Positions 1-7,064 of a stretch of 15,132 nucleotides of DNA are shown here, in pieces; position 1 is the stretch's first letter, and every line of letters begins with the position of its first letter. Source of the DNA: Candidatus Poribacteria bacterium (GTDB lineage: Bacteria; Poribacteria; DTPJ01; WJIO01). Position numbers and translations under genes: made by a program. The DNA lies in the NCBI GenBank assembly GCA_014730235.1, contig WJIO01000042.1, positions 1-15,132 on the forward strand. The letters run 5' to 3'. The notes under the pieces are model-generated. The model was not told the DNA's origin. It saw only the letters and a program-made list of their open reading frames with translations, and made no database searches.

Positions 1-27
1 TTAATAATTAGTGTATATTGAATTGAA

Positions 28-3000
28 TTATTTTTCAACAGAATTATTGGGCAATGTAGAAATTGTCTCTTTCTCCATTACTTCATCTACATTTTCAGGA
101 AACTGCTGTGACTGTAGTTTCTTTAACGCTTCTCTATCTTCAGGCTTATTAATATCTATTATATGAGGTGTGATGAGAATCAGCAGTTCTGTATCCTCTA
201 TAACCTCGTCAGTTTTCTTAAACAAACGTCCTAAAAAGGGTATGCTGCCCAATATTGGTAACTTGTGAACAACCTTTTTCTTTTCAGACCTGATCATTCC
301 ACCAATTATTATCCGTTCACCGTTTTCCACATCAACATAAGTGGTTACATTGCTGTCAGAGGTAACAGGAGCATTAAAATCCGTATATTCAATAAAATTG
401 CTTACATTCATTGTAGTTATGTCCAGTCCGACTGTACGCTTTTCACCTTCTTTTAACATCCTGGTTTTTGCTATATGTGGTGTTATCTCGATATTAATAC
501 CTACATCTTCCAGAAAGCTGTAATCATAAAGTATATTACCGAAATTGTCCGTCCTGGTGCTTTCCAGATACGGGATATCTTTGCCTTTGCTAAGAACTGC
601 GGTCTGGTTATCCCTGGTTAACAGTGATGGAGTTGATAGAACTCTGACTTTATTTTCCCGAATCAGGGTATGCAAGAGAGCCGTTAAATTCTTATTGAAT
701 ACTTTATAGCTGAAGCCTATACTTTCCTGACTTAACTGGAAGTCAGTACCAAATTCACCTGTCCAGCCATCTTTGCCAAAGTGATTGCCTTCTCTCCATG
801 CCCATTCCAGACCAAGTTTTGTATCATCCGAAAGGGTAACCTCAAGAACTGTAATTTCAAGCCATACCTGACCTCTTACTATGTCAAGTTGGCGCAGAAT
901 TTCCTTTATCTGCTCAAAATTTCTTTCCGGTGTTGTAAAAATAAGAGAGTTAGTCAGGGTGTCGGCATTTACTCTTACCTGACCGGCCAGAGTAGTCATA
1001 TCTTTCAGCATGGTAACCTGACCGCCCATCATCATTCGGAAAAAGCTTCGTTCCCTTCTCTGCCAGGAACTACCGCCACCTTCCTCAGAGAATAGGTCAT
1101 TTAGCAGGTCTGACATATCCTCAGCCTGGGAATACTCCAGGGGATAAATCATGGTGCTGTATTTAAACTCTGATGGCGTTGGTTGATCCAGTTCCTTGAT
1201 TAAATCCTCCACAAGCTCGAAATTACGGGCTGACGATGATGTAACAATCAATGAATTATTTCTTGGATACGCAGATACTGTTATAGTTCCTGTAATGGTT
1301 GAACCTCTGGAACTGCTTCTGGAACTGCGGGGAAGCCAGAAAAATCTATCCCGGCCCCTATTACCTCCACCACTCTGATATATATTAGTTAGTATATCGG
1401 CCAGGTTTTCCGCATCGGCATTTTTTAACGGATAAATACGGGTATCGCTTTCCAGATCAGGTATAGTTGTATCCATCTTTTTTAGTAAATCTTTTATTAT
1501 GGGTATATTTGCAGAAGCGGTAGAAACGATAATAGAATTTAATCTTACATCTGCTATCATATTAACAGTGCCCTGTATTCCTGTTACTTCCTCTTCCTGA
1601 CCCCATCTTCTTCTTTCCCAGCGTCGTCGTTCTCTTTCCCACCAGGGTAGGTTTCGGTCGCTTGTACCCTCGAAAAGGTCTTGCAGGTTTTGTACTATTG
1701 TCTCAGCATCAGCATACTCAAGGGGAAATATATCTATGACTTCCTGAGGATCTGTCTGTTGATCAAGCTGTTTAATAATGTTTTCAATTAAAGGAAAATT
1801 TTGGGGATCGGATGTTACCAGAACAGCGTTTAATCTTTCGTCAGATACTATATTTACCTGTCCCTGAATACCTTTAACGCCGGATTCTTGCCGCTCACGC
1901 CTTCGCCATCTTTCCCAGGGCGGCATATTTCTACTCTGTGAACCTTCTAGCAAATCTTCCAGTTCTTCAGCCACATCCTCAGCAATAGCGAAATCCAGCA
2001 GAAAAACCTTTATCTCTGATTGAGCTACATCGCTGGTATCCAGTTCCTTTATCATCTGTTCTATACTGATCAGGTTTTCTTCTGAGGCTGTAATGATAAG
2101 TTTATTGGTACGTTCATCAGCAGAGATCATAACCAGACCTCGCACAAAATCTATACCTCTACCGGGCATGCGCCCACTTTTACGGGCCTGATCCAGTTCG
2201 TGCATCATATGATCTAATCCGCGCGTACTAAGTTTCTGAAGTCCCCGAGCCATCTCAACACCTTGGCTGAAAAGCCTTTCCAGGGTTTGTGACAGGGATC
2301 TGGCTTCTGCGTATTTCAGTGTAAAAACCTGAGTTCTTAAAATTTCTCCGGGTTCAGAGTCCAGTCTTTCCAGTATTGTTGCAATACGACGAATATTGGA
2401 TGAAATATCTGTAATAATCAGATAGTTGTTGGTGGCGTCTGCAAACATGTCGGCATTTTTGGCAATGAGGTTTTTCAGATTCTGCGACATCTCCGCAGCA
2501 TCAGCATAGTTTAGAGGAATAATCTGGGTAATCATCTCATCGCTTGATTCTATCTGCTCAGGATCTGCACCAAATTGGACCTTTACAGGTCTTGTTTTTG
2601 CTTCATCCAGTGAAATTATTACTATAGTCTTATTAACCCTTACTGTAGTAAAACCAAGAGTATTCAAAGCTGTTTTTACGGCTTCCAAAGCTTCTTCAAC
2701 AGTTATTTCCTTCAGATTTACGATGGTAACTTTCCCCTGCACTTTTTCACTTGCAATAAGGGTTAGGTTTGTTTCATCACTCATGAATTTCAATACATCA
2801 TGGATATTAGCATTCACCAGGTTAAAGAAAGAAAGCTTTGTAGCTTTCCCCGCTTCATCACGTTCCAGAACTTTTATCTGGTCTTCACCTATTTTACCCC
2901 CCTGAGCAAATACGGAATTACTTATCCCGGTTATTATCACCAGACATAAGGCAAAAGCCCAAAAGGTAAAGACAACTCCTTTTTTATGAAGAATGTCCCT

Positions 3001-3030
3001 GTCCCCTCTTTTACTGAATTCAAACACCAT
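28..3030 (-). CDS. gspD: Type II secretion system secretin GspD with an expanded N-domain stack
   Basis: This is the outer-membrane channel of the T2SS, 1000 residues (classical GspD is about 650-700). A hydrophobic signal peptide spans about residues 17-42 and ends VFA-Q, a plausible signal peptidase I site. N0 lies at about 66-145. Six N1-type ring domains follow at about 165-229, 230-333, 338-427, 430-523, 527-619 and 623-720; each has an opening strand like IYPLEYADA and closes with a strand such as LNAVLVTS and a helix ending in KxLD. The secretin barrel domain is about 720-960, with VLSTPSLLTRDNQ (797-809), the VGINIEITPHI strand, GERIIIGGMI and LPILGSIPFLGRLF. The C-terminus (961-1000) is short and polar. 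There is no lipobox. The ATG is preceded by GGAGG at 9-nt spacing and by a second AGGAG closer in. It is the last gene of the operon; only 27 nt follow it, with no terminator visible. Confidence 0.97.
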   Translation of the reverse strand: MVFEFSKRGDRDILHKKGVVFTFWAFALCLVIITGISNSVFAQGGKIGEDQIKVLERDEAGKATKLSFFNLVNANIHDVLKFMSDETNLTLIASEKVQGKVTIVNLKEITVEEALEAVKTALNTLGFTTVRVNKTIVIISLDEAKTRPVKVQFGADPEQIESSDEMITQIIPLNYADAAEMSQNLKNLIAKNADMFADATNNYLIITDISSNIRRIATILERLDSEPGEILRTQVFTLKYAEARSLSQTLERLFSQGVEMARGLQKLSTRGLDHMMHELDQARKSGRMPGRGIDFVRGLVMISADERTNKLIITASEENLISIEQMIKELDTSDVAQSEIKVFLLDFAIAEDVAEELEDLLEGSQSRNMPPWERWRRRERQESGVKGIQGQVNIVSDERLNAVLVTSDPQNFPLIENIIKQLDQQTDPQEVIDIFPLEYADAETIVQNLQDLFEGTSDRNLPWWERERRRWERRRWGQEEEVTGIQGTVNMIADVRLNSIIVSTASANIPIIKDLLKKMDTTIPDLESDTRIYPLKNADAENLADILTNIYQSGGGNRGRDRFFWLPRSSRSSSRGSTITGTITVSAYPRNNSLIVTSSSARNFELVEDLIKELDQPTPSEFKYSTMIYPLEYSQAEDMSDLLNDLFSEEGGGSSWQRRERSFFRMMMGGQVTMLKDMTTLAGQVRVNADTLTNSLIFTTPERNFEQIKEILRQLDIVRGQVWLEITVLEVTLSDDTKLGLEWAWREGNHFGKDGWTGEFGTDFQLSQESIGFSYKVFNKNLTALLHTLIRENKVRVLSTPSLLTRDNQTAVLSKGKDIPYLESTRTDNFGNILYDYSFLEDVGINIEITPHIAKTRMLKEGEKRTVGLDITTMNVSNFIEYTDFNAPVTSDSNVTTYVDVENGERIIIGGMIRSEKKKVVHKLPILGSIPFLGRLFKKTDEVIEDTELLILITPHIIDINKPEDREALKKLQSQQFPENVDEVMEKETISTLPNNSVEK

Positions 3031-3084
3031 ACTCCTATACCTCCAACAATATTTTACATTAACATAAAAGCTTATGTCCTTTTA

Positions 3085-4215
3085 TTATCTACGTCGGTTT
3101 CTTCGACCGGAAACTTCTCTCATCATCTGAGGATTATTTCTAATCTGGGTCTCAAATTCCTGGCGTAATTTTTCTCTGAGATCCGGGTTATTTTGCAATT
3201 CCTCTATAGAAATGCCACGTTCTTCCAGCATTCTTCTGGCAAAGGGTGGTATTTGACTGGCATCAAAACTATCTCTATCATCTCTTCTGGCATCTCTGCG
3301 TGATGAATCACCACCCCTGTTACCTCTGTCGCTTCGTCCTTGCGGTCTATTATTAAAGCCTCCCCCGGCTCTTCTTCCCCCTCCGGAAGTACCCACACCA
3401 AGTCTTATTTCTTCTTCATTACCATCACGTTCAAATTTTACCACTTCATCTTCAATATTTATAACCTCTAGATTACCGGCAAATTTATCTCCTTCAGTTA
3501 CATAGTAACTTTTTCTTCCACCCTCTTCTTCAATTATGGCCTTTTCACTAGTATCCGGATCAGAGCTTGCTATAACTGCTGTCAGAGAAAAGGATGTCTT
3601 CCTTTTTTCGCCACCTGATCCCAGCGGCATAAATAGGTTTTTATTAACGACTGCATCAATATAGGCTTTAATCGGGTCCTGATTATCGTTACCTTCATCA
3701 CGCCTTCGTCTTTTTTCCCCTTCTCGTCCTTCATTTTCAGGTATATCATCAGTTAAGTCATTATTCTGCATACTTTGACGCATTTTCTTCATTATTTCTT
3801 TTCTGAGTTCCGGATTATCTCTTAGATCCCTTGGGGTCAATCCTTCCTCTTCCAGCATCTTGCGGAATTCTCCTGGCCCGCCGCCCGAACGTTCCGGGGA
3901 TTCCTCCTCAGGTGGAAGATTTCCATCCGAAGTTTCCGGTGGTGCTTCCTGTCCTGATTTTATGGATTCATATTTTGCATCATTATTAATTTCAACAGGA
4001 ACTTCATCCTTGATTATAAAATTCTCAATTTCAAGGGTTTCACCCTTATCAACCTGGATTTCTTTAACTTCAGTCGCTTCTTTTTGTTCAACAATTACCG
4101 CCCTCTGAGCCGAAGCAGTTGCAGGTAATAAAAGAAAAATAGAGAAAAAGATAAAGCTATTTATGTTCCAAGTGTTTTTTTCTATTTTTACTAGTTTACG
4201 AAACAAAGACAACAT
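3085..4215 (-). CDS. GspC/PilP-like periplasmic linker protein (HR domain) with two flanking helical repeats
   Basis: I infer the adaptor between the inner-membrane platform and the secretin N0 domain. I chose the ATG at 4215 (376 aa): an in-frame GTG at 4227 lies directly against the AAGGGG Shine-Dalgarno-like sequence, too close to use it. A hydrophobic segment (about 17-33) ends ATASA-Q, so the protein may be cleaved rather than anchored as normal GspC is. Residues about 182-273 match the GspC homology region/PilP fold: a YIDAVVNKNLF entry, strand FSLTAVIAS, then YYVTEGDKFAGNLEVINI and VVKF. This core is flanked by two copies of a ~40-residue motif (113-152 and 323-362). An Arg/Gly-rich linker follows the core and the C-terminus ends GRRNRRR. 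It lies between the PilO/GspM-like gene and gspD, the pilP position in pil operons. The assignment rests on the HR-like core and on context; overall identity is probably low. Confidence 0.72.
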   Translation of the reverse strand: MLSLFRKLVKIEKNTWNINSFIFFSIFLLLPATASAQRAVIVEQKEATEVKEIQVDKGETLEIENFIIKDEVPVEINNDAKYESIKSGQEAPPETSDGNLPPEEESPERSGGGPGEFRKMLEEEGLTPRDLRDNPELRKEIMKKMRQSMQNNDLTDDIPENEGREGEKRRRRDEGNDNQDPIKAYIDAVVNKNLFMPLGSGGEKRKTSFSLTAVIASSDPDTSEKAIIEEEGGRKSYYVTEGDKFAGNLEVINIEDEVVKFERDGNEEEIRLGVGTSGGGRRAGGGFNNRPQGRSDRGNRGGDSSRRDARRDDRDSFDASQIPPFARRMLEERGISIEELQNNPDLREKLRQEFETQIRNNPQMMREVSGRRNRRR

Positions 4216-4236
4216 ATCCTTTTTCACCCCTTAATA

Positions 4237-5427
4237 TTAGTCATATAACACAGTGGCCATCATGTTAATCTCTACAGCCAATATAGTCTCTCTTCTATCT
4301 GATACTGATAAGCGCATGCTTTCTATTTTAAGCCATTTGGCATTTTCCTGCAAGTTATATAAGAACCTAACCAGTTGATCCATACGGCTTTTGAAAATAA
4401 CTTTAACGGTAAATAGACCTGTCTTATCATTTACCTGATCTCCCCGAGTTGGCTGTAATTTGGAAAGCGAATCAATAATTTCAGCTTTTGTCTGTCTAAC
4501 TCTGTCACCATATACTTTTATAATATTTCTTATTCTTTCTCTCTCTACATCATCATCTATCCCGGCTTCATCCAGTACAACATTTATGACTGTAGTTGGA
4601 AGGATTTTTCCATCCCGCTGAGTGATCCATTTAATCATGGTCGCTTTAACTTCATCAGGCATATCAACAGGAATAGGGAGGAATACAGGTTTCTTTCCAT
4701 CAGATTTAGTCTTATTGTTATCTTGTTTTTCTTCCTTTGGTTCATCCGGACTTGATTCTCCGACCTGCTCTTTTTCCATCTGCCACTGACTGAACTCCCG
4801 GATCATTTTGTTCCTGAGTTCTTTATCAGACATTAACTGTTCCGCAGTCACACCTTTTTCCTTAAGAAATTCATGGGCTTCCGGGGGTATTTTATCAGGA
4901 TCAAAATCAGCTTCAACGTTTTCTGCCATTTCAGCTTCAATATCTTCAGGCTCAGGGCCTCCCATGCCAAGTCCCTCAGCCTTAAAAACTTCCATTTCCC
5001 GGGCCAATTGCCCCATATACATGCTGTCAACTGTAGCTTGCAGGAGATTGCGCTGGCTTATTTTTGCACTTGAACGCTTCCCTGTATACGGTTTGGCATC
5101 CAACTGTTCCAGTTCACCTATCTCTGATCTACCAGCAAGTTGTGCGATGAAGTTAATAATCATGGAATCAGCAATACCCCTTGTGAAAGAAATATCACCA
5201 TAACCTGATTCCTGACGAAGTTGCTTTTCCAGATCAACCAATTTAGGCCCTAAATCCTGAAGCTTTTCCATTGCCTCAATTCGGGCTTCCATTTCATCTA
5301 TGCTAAGGCCAGGACCGGAATTGTTTCCTTCTAAAGCTGGAAGGAGAAAAAAGTATACCAGTATAACTACAGCCGCAAGAACGCCTATGCCGATAAAAAC
5401 CTTTTCACGTTTGGTTATTTGCCTCAT
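4237..5427 (-). CDS. PilO/GspM-like inner-membrane platform protein with a large central insertion
   Basis: Bitopic platform protein, 396 aa from the chosen ATG at 5427. A GTG at 5457 would overlap the upstream gene and has no ribosome binding site, while GGAGG lies 12 nt before the ATG. Residues about 1-10 are cytoplasmic and basic, and a single membrane helix spans about 11-32 (FIGIGVLAAVVILVYFFLL). An acidic, predicted helical/coiled-coil stretch follows (about 42-75). The C-terminal ~60 residues (about 338-396) match the ferredoxin-like PilO/GspM domain: FTVKVIFKSRMDQLVRFLYN, then WLKIESMRLSV and a final strand VEINMMATVLY. Between them is an insertion of roughly 185 residues carrying one copy of the helical motif also found in the next gene (about 181-219), a Lys/Glu/Asp-rich linker (about 225-245) and a second helical region (about 258-322). 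GspM is usually below 200 aa. It starts 4 nt after the PilM-like gene ends. Confidence 0.72.
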   Translation of the reverse strand: MRQITKREKVFIGIGVLAAVVILVYFFLLPALEGNNSGPGLSIDEMEARIEAMEKLQDLGPKLVDLEKQLRQESGYGDISFTRGIADSMIINFIAQLAGRSEIGELEQLDAKPYTGKRSSAKISQRNLLQATVDSMYMGQLAREMEVFKAEGLGMGGPEPEDIEAEMAENVEADFDPDKIPPEAHEFLKEKGVTAEQLMSDKELRNKMIREFSQWQMEKEQVGESSPDEPKEEKQDNNKTKSDGKKPVFLPIPVDMPDEVKATMIKWITQRDGKILPTTVINVVLDEAGIDDDVERERIRNIIKVYGDRVRQTKAEIIDSLSKLQPTRGDQVNDKTGLFTVKVIFKSRMDQLVRFLYNLQENAKWLKIESMRLSVSDRRETILAVEINMMATVLYD

Positions 5428-5431
5428 AATA

Positions 5432-7030
5432 TTAATTAACCTCCTGCATTGCGTCACTGTTTAGCGCACAGACTATTTGTACCTGCAGTACAGGACGTTT
5501 GTCTTTGGTTACTTTGGATATAGCACCATGATCTATGTCTGTAAACAAGTTTACCTTATCCATCAACTTCATTTCACTTAATAACTGTATTGTCTCAGTA
5601 ATATCTGCATGAGAGTTGGCCTCGACGCTTATGGTTAATCTGCCTTTTTTATCAATATTAAAGCTGGTCAGAGCAATCTTTTTCCTGTCGGGGAGGCCGC
5701 TGCTCATTTCTCTCAGAACTTCCAGAGGTGTTAAATAAGGAGTCATGATCTGGCGTGTCAATATACTTTTTTGTAATGAAGCCATTGCTGTTTTTGTCTC
5801 TTTTTTTTGTTCCATCTGTTTAATTCTTGTATTCAGTTCTTCAATACGGGCGTTTTTGGCTCTTCTCCATCCGGCGACACCCAGACCTGCGGCTAGAAAT
5901 ATAATAACAGCAACAACAGTTGCTACGGTTATAGTAAATTTGCGTTTTGCCTTCTCTTCTCGTTCCTTTATTTCTTTTGGTATTAGGTTTGCATTAACAG
6001 TCATATTCTCAGCTTTATTTGCTGCTATCAAACCAAGACCAAGGGCGACTGATATCCTATTTTGTATATTTTCTTCCGGTAGATTACCGGTTAGGCCATG
6101 GGCAGGATTCCATATACCTATTTCAACACCTATTTGATTTGAAAGAAAATCACCGAGACCCGGTATAACAGAGCTACCACCGCATAGCCATATGGCTTCA
6201 ATATCGGCTTTTGCTCTTTCACCGACAAAAGCTCTTATGGATAACTCTATCTCTTTTGCCAGACTTTGACCCCACTTTTGTGTTATTTCGCCTGCCGACT
6301 CGGTATTGAAATTCGCCTCTCTGATCTTCTGCTCTTCCGCCTGATGGAAATCAACACTGTAATGCTTCTGAAAGAGACCTGTCAAATTATTACCACCGAG
6401 GGGAAAACTTCGGGAAAAAGCTAATCTGCCATGTTGTATAATGCAAATATCCGTCATCCCTGCGCCAATATCTGCGAGAATTAAAGTTTTTCCCGCCAGT
6501 TGGTCTTTAAATTGATTAAAAGCTACGGCATAGGTGGCAAATGCTGACGGGACAACCGCTGTAAGACCAAGCCCTACAGCCTCTGCCATTTCCACATAGG
6601 ATTCCACTGAACCTCGTTTGGCAGCAACTACTTCCAGGGACGTACCTTCTTTGGAATGTTGGATATTGTATACACTGTATATAGATTGTTCAATGGGAAA
6701 GGGAAGCTCAGGGGCAACCTGTATGGGCACCATCTTTTTAACGTCCTCGTCAGAGGCCGAAGCTGGCAGATTGCTCAGGCTCTTGATTGTAACATATTGT
6801 CTTGGTATTGAAATAGCCGCCGGTTTAGTATTAAAACCAGAACTGCGTATTAATCCTAACAAGATGTCAGTAATAACGTCCTTTGGAATCTTATCTGAGG
6901 TAGATGCTCGAGGTAAATTTTCAGAAGCTGCCCCGGTAACTACTACCCCTGTCTCTGTCACTTCCAGTTCCATAACTTTAATGGAATTTGTACCAATATC
7001 AACTGTAGTGATGTAATTCTTCTTAGCCAA
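5432..7030 (-). CDS. pilM: PilM-PilN fusion protein acting as GspL
   Basis: Inner-membrane platform component of 532 aa that recruits the secretion ATPase. Residues 1-340 form an actin-like PilM domain with its nucleotide-binding motifs: DIGTNSIKV at 11-19 (phosphate 1), LADIGAGMTDICII at 185-198 (phosphate 2) and LCGGSSVIPGLGDFL at 282-296 (adenosine). A PilN-type start follows (NLIPKE, 348-353), then a membrane helix at about 366-388, a coiled coil at about 390-425 and a periplasmic ferredoxin-like domain to the end. Separate pilM and pilN genes are thus joined in one polypeptide, which is the topology of GspL. The start is TTG, chosen because GGAG lies 6 nt upstream and DIGTNS is properly placed near the N-terminus. 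It follows gspK by 34 nt. I am confident of both domains; calling it GspL is based on the surrounding T2SS genes. Confidence 0.9.
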   Translation of the reverse strand: MAKKNYITTVDIGTNSIKVMELEVTETGVVVTGAASENLPRASTSDKIPKDVITDILLGLIRSSGFNTKPAAISIPRQYVTIKSLSNLPASASDEDVKKMVPIQVAPELPFPIEQSIYSVYNIQHSKEGTSLEVVAAKRGSVESYVEMAEAVGLGLTAVVPSAFATYAVAFNQFKDQLAGKTLILADIGAGMTDICIIQHGRLAFSRSFPLGGNNLTGLFQKHYSVDFHQAEEQKIREANFNTESAGEITQKWGQSLAKEIELSIRAFVGERAKADIEAIWLCGGSSVIPGLGDFLSNQIGVEIGIWNPAHGLTGNLPEENIQNRISVALGLGLIAANKAENMTVNANLIPKEIKEREEKAKRKFTITVATVVAVIIFLAAGLGVAGWRRAKNARIEELNTRIKQMEQKKETKTAMASLQKSILTRQIMTPYLTPLEVLREMSSGLPDRKKIALTSFNIDKKGRLTISVEANSHADITETIQLLSEMKLMDKVNLFTDIDHGAISKVTKDKRPVLQVQIVCALNSDAMQEVN

Positions 7031-7064
7031 TATATTCTCCTTCGCCTTACATAAGAAGCTGGGG

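Noticed and set aside
1588-1929. Arg/Trp-rich segments as a frameshift or misassembly in gspD
   Set aside because: The reading frame continues into conserved N-domain strands on both sides, and similar loops recur at equivalent positions in other repeats.
4808-5203. 131-codon plus-strand open frame opposite the PilO/GspM-like gene
   Set aside because: Serine-rich antisense frame with no start signal or domain; shadow of the acidic gene on the other strand.
5428-5457. Upstream GTG start for the PilO/GspM-like protein
   Set aside because: It would overlap the PilM-like gene, has no Shine-Dalgarno, and the later ATG follows GGAGG.
6618-7016. 132-codon plus-strand open frame opposite the PilM-like gene
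   Set aside because: Mirror frame of the conserved actin-like domain; no recognisable family features.
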